Assembly (NCBI RefSeq): GCF_000193635.1
Contig: NZ_AEKT01000029.1
Location: forward strand, 1 to 64,000
DNA from: Weissella cibaria KACC 11862
GTDB taxonomy: Bacteria > Bacillota > Bacilli > Lactobacillales > Lactobacillaceae
Length of the DNA stretch: 64,000 nucleotides
Direction of reading: 5' to 3'
Part shown: in pieces, positions 8,519 to 16,746 of the stretch
Layout: each line of letters starts with the position of its first letter
Position numbering within the stretch: position 1 is the stretch's first letter
Translations under genes and position numbers: made by a program
The notes under the pieces: generated by a model
What the model saw: only the letters and a program-made list of their open reading frames with translations
Told to the model about the DNA's origin: nothing
Database searches by the model: none

Positions 8519-8753
8519 GTTACTCAAAAAGAGGCTGGGACAGAAGTCTCTGTCTCAGCCTCAAAAGCCGCCAATCTCCCGATTTGAAATCGGAGGATTG
8601 GCGGCTTTTAAACGTGTTCCGAAAGGCTGAACCCTTAATATAACGCCATTTGACCCACTCATGCCTCTACGCTACGCTCCAAGGCATAAGCAGGTCAAAC
8701 AACGTTATCATCGGGTCCAAAGCGCCTTTCGTCTCACTCTCTTTTTGAGTAAC
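8519..8753. repeat. MITE-like palindromic element between convergent genes
   Basis: A 235-base element fills the space exactly between the stop codons of two convergent genes. Its ends are perfect 15-bp inverted repeats: GTTACTCAAAAAGAG (8519-8533) and CTCTTTTTGAGTAAC (8739-8753). Inside are three hairpins: GAGGCTGGGACAG paired with CTGTCTCAGCCTC, AAAGCCGCCAATC paired with GATTGGCGGCTTT (a strong terminator), and a long one around 8645-8707 made from GCCATTTGACCC and GGTCAAACAACG arms. A shortened copy in the opposite orientation is at 61603-61707. No open reading frame is present, so it would be non-autonomous if mobile. Confidence 0.75.
8563..8612. terminator. Bidirectional terminator hairpin inside the repeat
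   Basis: AAAGCCGCCAATC and GATTGGCGGCTTT form a long stem with the inner CCGATTTGAAATCGG palindrome. It lies between the convergent MFS and DUF1361 genes and can serve both. Confidence 0.65.
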
Positions 8754-9371
8754 TTACATTTTTCGTAAGACGTGATACATCAGCAAAATAGCCAACTGTA
8801 ACGCACCAAATGACACCACGAAGACCAGACTATGCGTGGTAAACGCCTGGGCAACCTGCGTTAGGACACCATGCATATCCGTGACTAACTCCCAAGAATT
8901 TAATCGTAGGAAACGACCCAAATAAATACCAAAGGCCGATAGCAAGGACAAGCCTGCATAAAAAGCCAACGTCTGTAATGATTTTTTCTCACCAAAATAC
9001 GCGATGGCCACCGCGTGAGCTGACGACATGCCAAACAGCATCCCCATCAAAACACCACTAGCCAGGATTGCATAGTTAAAAAATTGGGTTTCCGTCATTA
9101 AACCAGTCCCAATTGATGACAAGTGACTAAAATCAGTCACCATGTACATCGTATTCGGGAAGAAAACCAACCACGCCGCCGTCAATCCCCATTTCAGCCA
9201 ACGTGTTGATTTTGTTGCGCGAATCCATAACGCCAAATCAAACGGCACAATGGCCAAAAAGACGTTCCAAATTAGAAAATTAAAGTTTGTCGGAAAATAC
9301 CAAACAACCAGCATGAAAGCCAGTACCAGCACATGGATTTCCAAAATATTCCGCTTCAACACGTTCACCAC
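8754..9371 (-). CDS. DUF1361 family membrane protein
   Basis: The 205-residue protein has about six to seven hydrophobic helices, and the family signature is visible in AAWLVFFPNTMYMVTDFSHL and the later LGRFLRLNSWEL segment. DUF1361 proteins are uncharacterised integral membrane proteins. The chosen start at 9371 is a GTG preceded by TGAGGT; the spacing is short, so the true start may be a few codons away. The direct repeat CATGAGGT occurs twice just before the start, creating two tiny overlapping ATG frames. It lies directly against the repeat element at its 3' end. Confidence 0.8.
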   Translation of the reverse strand: MVNVLKRNILEIHVLVLAFMLVVWYFPTNFNFLIWNVFLAIVPFDLALWIRATKSTRWLKWGLTAAWLVFFPNTMYMVTDFSHLSSIGTGLMTETQFFNYAILASGVLMGMLFGMSSAHAVAIAYFGEKKSLQTLAFYAGLSLLSAFGIYLGRFLRLNSWELVTDMHGVLTQVAQAFTTHSLVFVVSFGALQLAILLMYHVLRKM

Positions 9372-9439
9372 CTCATGAATTACCTCATGAAAATTATTAT
9401 ACGTCAGCTAGCTTAAATGCGATATAGGGAATTAGTCGC

Positions 9440-10141
9440 TTACTTCAACGAAGACGTTTGCGCCGTCACCCGTTTATCGTATGGCACTTCGAACAAATCA
9501 ATTTCACCAACTGTTAGGTCCGCTTGACCCGCCAACAAATCTTGCACTGACGTCTCAAATGCGTCCGTCGCGTCATCAGCCACTGGCACAGTCACTGTTA
9601 CCCCGGTATCGTACTGCGTATCCAGGATTGTAAACTCATGCTGTTCAAGCCAATACTTGAGCGACTCGTAATTCTTATAGTCGACCCGAATTGACATTTT
9701 GTGGCGTTGAATGCGTTCCACTAGTCCCAATTCGGCAATGCCGCCAGCCACCGTACCGGCATACGCGCGGACAAGACCACCAGCCCCTAATTTGATGCCA
9801 CCGAAATAGCGGGTCACGACCGCCACAATATCATGCACCTCGTTATTTTTAAATACTTCAAGCATCGGCACCCCAGCCGTACCAGCTGGCTCACCATCAT
9901 CAGAGTAGCGTTGTACTTGGTCGCGCTCCCCCAACATATACGACCAAACATTGTGTGTGGCCTTATTATGCTCTTTGTTAATGCGATCAATAAACGCACG
10001 GGCATCCGCTTCCGTTTCAACACGAGCCATGTTAACAATGAAGCGCGACTTTTTAATTGTTTGTTCCCACGTATATTCTGACGCGGCAATGGTAATGTAT
10101 TGATCCGTATTCACAATATGTTCAGTCTGATTTCCTGCCAT
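9440..10141 (-). CDS. YigZ/IMPACT family protein
   Basis: The 233-residue protein belongs to the YigZ/IMPACT family, whose biochemical role is not settled. The N-terminal UPF0029 domain shows KKSRFIVNMARV, HNVWSYMLG, YSDDGEPAGTAG and FGGIKLGAGGLVRAY, followed by a DUF1949 ferredoxin-like domain from about residue 135. I start at 10141 (MAGNQTEH), where GAGGTAATC precedes the ATG; an upstream in-frame start has no binding site. The gene follows obg on the same strand after a terminator. Confidence 0.88.
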   Translation of the reverse strand: MAGNQTEHIVNTDQYITIAASEYTWEQTIKKSRFIVNMARVETEADARAFIDRINKEHNKATHNVWSYMLGERDQVQRYSDDGEPAGTAGVPMLEVFKNNEVHDIVAVVTRYFGGIKLGAGGLVRAYAGTVAGGIAELGLVERIQRHKMSIRVDYKNYESLKYWLEQHEFTILDTQYDTGVTVTVPVADDATDAFETSVQDLLAGQADLTVGEIDLFEVPYDKRVTAQTSSLK

Positions 10142-10166
10142 AATGATTACCTCGTTATTAAACAAT

Positions 10167-10197
10167 AAAAAGCCAGATGCCGGCATCTGGCTTTTTA
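10167..10197 (-). terminator. Terminator after obg
   Basis: AAAAAGCCAGATGC and GCATCTGGCTTTTT form a near-perfect palindrome around CG, with U tracts on either strand. It lies between obg and yigZ, only 7 bases after the obg stop. Confidence 0.85.
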
Positions 10198-10203
10198 CTT
10201 ATC

Positions 10204-11517
<1,314 letters not shown>

Positions 11518-11680
11518 TTATGACCTCACTTTCTTTTTTAAGCTCTTACTCTATAATAGACCAGCTCACCAGACCGATTCACGCGAACAGGACAAGCTGG
11601 CACGCCAAGCACAAATTCCATTGTAACAGGCGTATTTTGTCGCTTATCATTTTACAGTAATTGCGCGGGTTTGACCACCT

Positions 11681-13474
11681 TTAATCATCAGCATGCTGAA
11701 TTGCTTGCAACGAAATTTTGATTGCATTAGCCACTTTTTCAGAGACACCCACTTCTCGCAGGTCCGCTATCGAGGCGTTCGCAATCTTATTTAATGAGCC
11801 AAACTTAGCCAATAACTTCTGACGTGTCTTTGGACCAACGCCGGCAATTTCATCCAATTTTGAACCCAAAGAACTTTTAGACCGTAATTGTCGGTGGAAC
11901 GTAATCACAAACCGGTGCACTTCATCCTGAATCCGTTGCAACAAGAAAAAGCCTTGTGACTTTGGATCCAAGTTCACGTGGGGCTCACCCTCTTCACGCA
12001 ACAAGTCCGCTGTTTTGTGCTGATCGTTTTTCACCATGGCTGCAACCGGAATATCAAGGCCCAATTCGTCCTCAATGACTTCCCGGGCAGCGTTCAACTG
12101 AATGACACCCCCGTCCATCAAAATCAAATCTGGCATCTCAGCGTGTTCCTTCAACAAACGGGTATACCGACGCCGAATGACTTCCATCGTTTCAGCCCGT
12201 TCATCCGCATGCTCGACTGTCTTGTTTTTGTACTTACGGTACTTATTTTTATTAGGGACACCATCCTCAAAGACGACCATCGCAGATACCATTTCGGCCC
12301 CTTGCGTGTGCGAGTGATCGAATGCCTCAATGCGGTGAATTTCAGGGATCCCCAATGCATCCGCAATTTCTTGCATAGCACCACTTGTCTTTGATTCATT
12401 CATTTCCATCAAACGGAACTTTTCATCCAACACAATCTTTGCATTCTTCTCAGCCAAATCTAGCAAATCACGTTTTTCGCCACGTTGCGGCGTCCGTACT
12501 GGCACGTGCAACACATCCGAAATCATTGCTTTATCAACCCCGGCCGGCACCAAGATTTCTTTTGGCAACACCGCATTTTTCCGATTATAGAACTGCAAAA
12601 TAAAACTGGTCATTTCTTCTTCAGCTGACTCCACAATTGCAAACGTCCGCTTCTCACGTTTCATCAGTCGCGCTTGACGTACGAAGAAGACCTGAACAGA
12701 CAACCACCCCTTATCCATATAGAAATTAAACAAGTCTCGTGGTGTACCGTCCTTGGAAATAATCTTTTGTTTCTCAACCGTCGTTTCGATAAACTTCAAC
12801 TGATCGCGTAAATCAGCCGCCCGTTCGAATTCCAAATTCTCCGAAGCTGTGTTCATCTTCTCATTCAGGACCTTCGTCACTTCTTTTGTATCGCCATCCA
12901 AGAAGTGTTGGATCTTTTTAATTTGGTCCAAATACTCTGTAAATGGGACCTGACGATAGCAGGCACCCAAGCATTGTCCCATGTTAGCGTACAAGCAAGG
13001 GCGCCCTTGATAACCATTACAACGCCGGAGTGGGTACACCTTTTGCAAGAAGTGTAACGTTTCCTGGGCAGCGTAGACGTTTGGATACGGACCAAAGTAC
13101 TGCGCACCATCCTCCTTAACATCGTTTGCCAACTCCAATTTTGGATCGGCCTCATGGGTAATTTTAATGTAAGGGTACCCCGTCCCACGCTTCAAACGAA
13201 TGTTGTAATAAGGTTGGTACTTTTGAATCAAGGTGATTTCAAGGAGCAAGGACTCTTTTTCAGAGCTTGTCACAATAAAATCAAAATCCGCGATATTCTC
13301 AACCAACTGCGCCGTTTTACCAGTGTGTTCGCTCTTAAAATACGACCGTACACGATTTTTTAGATTCTTCGCCTTACCAACGTAAATGATTTTGCCGTTG
13401 ATATCTTTCATTTGATATGAACCCGGCAAATCTGGTAACAAGGCTAACTTTTGTTCAATATGTTCTGACGCCAT
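11681..13474 (-). CDS. uvrC: Excinuclease ABC subunit C
   Basis: UvrC makes both incisions in nucleotide excision repair after UvrB loads at damage. The 597-residue protein contains the GIY-YIG nuclease at residues 14-93 (PGSYQMKDINGKIIYVGKAK), the UVR motif near residue 210, the RNase H-like 5' nuclease domain (FDHSHTQGAEMVSAMVVF, LILMDGG) and two C-terminal helix-hairpin-helix motifs (IAGVGPKTRQKLLAKFGS). The start at 13474 follows GAAAGGAAAAG. It is apparently transcribed alone. Confidence 0.96.
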   Translation of the reverse strand: MASEHIEQKLALLPDLPGSYQMKDINGKIIYVGKAKNLKNRVRSYFKSEHTGKTAQLVENIADFDFIVTSSEKESLLLEITLIQKYQPYYNIRLKRGTGYPYIKITHEADPKLELANDVKEDGAQYFGPYPNVYAAQETLHFLQKVYPLRRCNGYQGRPCLYANMGQCLGACYRQVPFTEYLDQIKKIQHFLDGDTKEVTKVLNEKMNTASENLEFERAADLRDQLKFIETTVEKQKIISKDGTPRDLFNFYMDKGWLSVQVFFVRQARLMKREKRTFAIVESAEEEMTSFILQFYNRKNAVLPKEILVPAGVDKAMISDVLHVPVRTPQRGEKRDLLDLAEKNAKIVLDEKFRLMEMNESKTSGAMQEIADALGIPEIHRIEAFDHSHTQGAEMVSAMVVFEDGVPNKNKYRKYKNKTVEHADERAETMEVIRRRYTRLLKEHAEMPDLILMDGGVIQLNAAREVIEDELGLDIPVAAMVKNDQHKTADLLREEGEPHVNLDPKSQGFFLLQRIQDEVHRFVITFHRQLRSKSSLGSKLDEIAGVGPKTRQKLLAKFGSLNKIANASIADLREVGVSEKVANAIKISLQAIQHADD

Positions 13475-13551
13475 TCGCTTTTCCTTTCGACAAATATTCC
13501 TTTCTTATTATACGCCGACATTCGGTTTAATTTAACCCCAGACATTTGGAC

Positions 13552-13584
13552 AAAAAAACGCACATCCTTGGTTAGGACGTGCGA
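13552..13584 (-). terminator. Terminator after the 63-residue membrane protein gene
   Basis: CGCACATCC and GGACGTGCG pair around a 7-base loop, and the minus-strand transcript continues with seven U. It lies just after the stop codon at 13593. Confidence 0.8.
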
Positions 13585-13592
13585 TTAGGTCA

Positions 13593-13784
13593 TTATTTTG
13601 TTCGGTAAACGTAAACGCTGATTGCAGCAACCGTCAGTAAAACACCAGCCATGGCAATTAACATATCCGTGTTGCTTGGCGTGGGCATTGCAGCAGTGCT
13701 TGCCGCAAACCCTTGTTCCGTCAATCCCCACACGCCAGCAATCGTCGCGACCATCATTAGTGCCATCTTTTGTACAGCCTTCAT
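13593..13784 (-). CDS. Small two-segment membrane or secreted protein, unknown
   Basis: A 63-residue product. Residues 7-28 look like a signal peptide or first membrane helix (MALMMVATIAGVWGL, then GFAASTAA, a plausible signal peptidase site). Residues 41-59 form a second hydrophobic helix followed by YVYRTK. No LPxTG motif is present. The gene has its own terminator, and AAAGGACT lies upstream of the ATG, so it is probably real. I do not recognise a family. A cre-like sequence at 13864 lies about 80 bases upstream. Confidence 0.6.
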   Translation of the reverse strand: MKAVQKMALMMVATIAGVWGLTEQGFAASTAAMPTPSNTDMLIAMAGVLLTVAAISVYVYRTK

Positions 13785-13863
13785 TATGTTGTTAGTCCTT
13801 TTCTTATATAATCATCACTTGCAAGAACTTATCTTACAGGGCGAGTATGATTGAATTATGAAT

Positions 13864-13878
13864 TTGTAACCGTTATCA
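13864..13878. promoter_or_regulatory. Candidate cre (CcpA) site
   Basis: TTGTAACCGTTATCA fits the catabolite-responsive element consensus WTGNAANCGNWNNCW. It lies between two divergent small genes, the 63-residue membrane protein and the 43-residue protein, so either could be the target. Only the consensus match supports it. Confidence 0.4.
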
Positions 13879-13969
13879 TTTTTGTGAAAAGTCGTTATTT
13901 GGCATCCATAAAGTCCCAATTAAGTTAACGTGTTATACTAGAGGTAATATTTTAACTGGGGGTGCTACT

Positions 13970-14101
13970 ATGCCATTGCAAACAAAGCGAACTGATGAAC
14001 TAAGCAAGCAATTTGATGATTTATTCGTCATGCCTGATGTCAAAGACGACAACAAGGATCGTTTTTTGGGTAAGAAGGACGAAGAACAACTAAAGCGTTA
14101 A
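13970..14101 (+). CDS. Small charged protein of 43 residues, unknown
   Basis: The frame begins MPLQTKRTDELSKQFDDLF and ends KKDEEQLKR. It is highly charged, with no membrane segment and no cysteine. Support for a real gene: GGGGGTG lies at good spacing before the ATG, an extended -10 TGTTATACT (about 13932-13940) lies upstream, and a strong terminator follows at once. No family is recognised; a small cytoplasmic regulatory or stress protein is possible. Confidence 0.6.
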   Translation: MPLQTKRTDELSKQFDDLFVMPDVKDDNKDRFLGKKDEEQLKR

Positions 14102-14102
14102 C

Positions 14103-14142
14103 AAAAAAGGAAGTACGTCAATATTGACGCACTTCCTTTTTT
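14103..14142. terminator. Bidirectional terminator
   Basis: AAAAAAGGAAGT and ACTTCCTTTTTT are inverted repeats, extended by CGTCA/TGACG. It lies between the plus-strand 43-residue gene and the minus-strand ABC permease and serves both. Confidence 0.85.
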
Positions 14143-14144
14143 GT

Positions 14145-15386
14145 TTAATCCTTCGTTTTGACAAACAATCCCTTCAAGCTGCTTAAAGCCGCCTTAGTGA
14201 TATTACCATCACTGTAAGTCAGCACGTTGCGCTTATAAACACGCAAACCAAACCGGCTTAGGAAAATCAAAACAATTAATTCTAATACCAATGCAATGGC
14301 GGCATCCCCCATCGTTGCATATTGCAGTCCCAACCGAGCTGGCATCAAGGTTTGAGAAATAAATGGCACGAATGACAAGACGTTCAAGAACGTATTGTGC
14401 GGTTGACCTGACAACGTAAACGTCAAGACGTACCCAATCATGGCGACGTAAGTCATTGGCGCAACAGCTTGTTGCACCTGACTCTGGTCATTAACCATTG
14501 CCGCCAGAATCGCCGTCAAAACCATGTACATGAAGATGGCTACCAGAGCAAGCAACAACGACATAATGGCGAAGCCCATATCAACACCGGCCAGTAGGCT
14601 CTTAACCATCTTTAAATACTTATAATGTGGCGCAAACACGTTCACAACTAACCCTGCTACCACGTACAAGGCCGCATGAGTAATCGCTAACAAAGCAATT
14701 CCGGTTAGCTTACCGAAAAACTGCACCGCTGGTGACGTTGCGGATAGCAAGATTTCCATAATACGTGATGACTTCTCATTCGCTATTTCTTGTGCAATCA
14801 TGCTGACGTATGACGTCAAGAACACGAAAATCAAAATTCCTAAAGCTGAGGCCAAGGCATAATTAGCTGTATCCGCTGCGGCACCGCCACGGGTTTCACC
14901 CTTGTCACTTTGAACTTTCGTGGTCAAAGTTGGTGGCGTCATCAATGTCTGTAGTTCAGTTGGTGACAACTTCATTGCCGACGCTTTCGCCAGCATCGTG
15001 TACGTATTCAGTGACGCCTTCATTTTTGTTTCAGAAACAGATTGCCCATCTGCAGAATTCACCAATTCATACTTTTGATTGGCAGTTGCTAAATAGGCAT
15101 CCAGCTTCCCTTTTGTCAATTCTCGCTTTGCCTGTTTTTCGTCAGTCACATTTTTAACTTTGATGTCAAAGGCATCATCTTTTTTTAAATATGTCGCTAA
15201 GGCTGGTTCATTCACTACCCCCACAACAGGTGTCTTATGACTCTGAGTGGCGGTAATAATAAACGAAATACCAGCAATCACTAACAAAATTAGCATTGGT
15301 GCTAAGACCAATGACCAAAAGCCGACCGACTTAATCCGCGTTTTATACGTCTGACGGGCGACTAACATTAACTGCTTGGCTGTCAT
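14145..15386 (-). CDS. ABC-2 type transporter permease, NatB/YhaP-like
   Basis: The 413-residue protein has one N-terminal helix (about residues 24-46), a large extracytoplasmic domain of about 150 residues, and five or six helices in the C-terminal half. This is the ABC-2 exporter topology seen in NatB. The segment IAQEIANEKSSRIMEILLSATSP is the typical coupling region of the family. Its start codon overlaps the stop of the ATP-binding gene, so the two are translationally coupled. The substrate may be a cation, a peptide or a drug; sequence alone does not decide. Confidence 0.88.
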   Translation of the reverse strand: MTAKQLMLVARQTYKTRIKSVGFWSLVLAPMLILLVIAGISFIITATQSHKTPVVGVVNEPALATYLKKDDAFDIKVKNVTDEKQAKRELTKGKLDAYLATANQKYELVNSADGQSVSETKMKASLNTYTMLAKASAMKLSPTELQTLMTPPTLTTKVQSDKGETRGGAAADTANYALASALGILIFVFLTSYVSMIAQEIANEKSSRIMEILLSATSPAVQFFGKLTGIALLAITHAALYVVAGLVVNVFAPHYKYLKMVKSLLAGVDMGFAIMSLLLALVAIFMYMVLTAILAAMVNDQSQVQQAVAPMTYVAMIGYVLTFTLSGQPHNTFLNVLSFVPFISQTLMPARLGLQYATMGDAAIALVLELIVLIFLSRFGLRVYKRNVLTYSDGNITKAALSSLKGLFVKTKD

Positions 15387-16282
15387 TATGCTTGCCCTCC
15401 TTGTACTTCGCGACGGAAAATTTCGTCCAATGTCGGTGGTTGTTGCGCAAAGACTGGCACATACCCATCTTGGGCAACCAACTGAAAGACTTCGCGGCCA
15501 ACCGCTGCGTCAGTTAATTGCAGATGACGGCCAGGTCCCTGTGGCGTAATACTTTTCACGCCGGCAATCTCACGCAACTCAGCATCCGTAGCCGGTGACT
15601 CCAAATAAATTTCAGTTCGCCCAAACGATTCGCGGATTGCATTGGTGTCACCGTGCAACACCGTCTCACCATGACGGAGCATCGTCAGTTGATCAGACAA
15701 TTTTTCGACACCGCTCATATTGTGTGAACTAAAAATAATCATGGCCCCCTCATGCTTCAGGCGCATAATTTCTTGCATCATCAACTCCGTATTGACCGGG
15801 TCCAACCCCGTAAACGGTTCGTCTAAAATCAAAAAATCCGGTTCGAAAATGACTGTCGCAATCAATTGTACTTTTTGTGCATTACCCTTCGATAGTTTTT
15901 GCACCTTGTCACTTGGCTTACCCACCACATCAAGACGTTTCATCCAATCGACTAAGGCTGATTTGGCATCAGACCGTTTCATCCCATGTAACTCGGCAAA
16001 ATACATGACTTGTTCTTCAATCGTCAATTTCTGATATAAGCCACGCTCTTCAGGCAAAAAGCCGATGCGCTGCTTGTCTGTCGCGGTAATGGCATGACCA
16101 TCCCAGGTCACCGCACCCGAGGTCGGCTCAATAAAATCCAAAATCATGCGAAAAGTCGTCGTCTTACCAGCCCCGTTTTGGCCAATAAGCCCCATGACTT
16201 CACCAGGATTCAGACGCATATTCATATCCTGAACCGCAATTTTATCACCAAACTGCTTGTTCAGATGTGTTAATTCAATCAT
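15386..16282 (-). CDS. ABC transporter ATP-binding protein, NatA-like
   Basis: The 298-residue ATPase partners the permease that follows. It has Walker A GQNGAGKTT, the Q-loop region LPEERGLYQKL, signature LSKGNAQKVQL, Walker B FLILDEPFTGLD and switch histidine SSHNM. Residues beyond 220 form the C-terminal domain common to NatA/CcmA-type exporters. I start at 16282 (MIELTHLN), after GGATGGGGAC; a longer in-frame start would overlap this site. Confidence 0.9.
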   Translation of the reverse strand: MIELTHLNKQFGDKIAVQDMNMRLNPGEVMGLIGQNGAGKTTTFRMILDFIEPTSGAVTWDGHAITATDKQRIGFLPEERGLYQKLTIEEQVMYFAELHGMKRSDAKSALVDWMKRLDVVGKPSDKVQKLSKGNAQKVQLIATVIFEPDFLILDEPFTGLDPVNTELMMQEIMRLKHEGAMIIFSSHNMSGVEKLSDQLTMLRHGETVLHGDTNAIRESFGRTEIYLESPATDAELREIAGVKSITPQGPGRHLQLTDAAVGREVFQLVAQDGYVPVFAQQPPTLDEIFRREVQGGQA

Positions 16283-16386
16283 CACTGTCCCCATCCTATA
16301 TTCTGTTACTGACATTGTACCTAATTTTTATCGCATATGGGCCGTTCTTAATATTTAGTTGAGATTTTCCGAATTTCGGCAACAAA

Positions 16387-16418
16387 AAAACGTCCACTGT
16401 CATCACACAGTAGACGTT
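16387..16418 (-). terminator. Terminator after the 94-residue protein gene
   Basis: AAACGTCCACTGT and ACAGTAGACGTTT pair around a short loop, and the minus strand continues with a U-rich tract. It lies 7 bases after the stop at 16425 and ends the ftsK transcript. Confidence 0.75.
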
Positions 16419-16424
16419 TCAAGT

Positions 16425-16709
16425 TTAACCCCAGTTAATTTCGTCACGTTGGACAAGTTGGAAATCAATATCCGCCATGCGCCCGCGACCGGTTGGGTTT
16501 TGACCATGCACTTGCAAGTAGAAACGGGCATCATCATCAGCGCGCATTTCCGTAGCTGGCACAACCACATCGTGATCGTAGTGCAATTGGAACCCATTCA
16601 ACTCAGGAATAAAAGTATATAAACGACCGACATCAACGTCGAAATCCTTGCGGTACATTGCAACAAGCTCTGTGCCCTGCAATGGCGCTGTTAAATCATA
16701 GCGAATCAT
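16425..16709 (-). CDS. Conserved-looking cytoplasmic protein, unknown
   Basis: A 94-residue acidic protein beginning MIRYDLTAPLQGTELVAMYR. It has no membrane segment, no cysteine and no recognisable catalytic motif; alternating hydrophobic residues suggest a small beta-rich fold. It starts after GGGGGCAA and lies 37 bases downstream of ftsK on the same strand, with a terminator following, so it is probably cotranscribed with ftsK. Confidence 0.65.
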   Translation of the reverse strand: MIRYDLTAPLQGTELVAMYRKDFDVDVGRLYTFIPELNGFQLHYDHDVVVPATEMRADDDARFYLQVHGQNPTGRGRMADIDFQLVQRDEINWG

Positions 16710-16746
16710 TGGATTGCCCCCTGATTAATTTTCTTTAGCGCTATTA

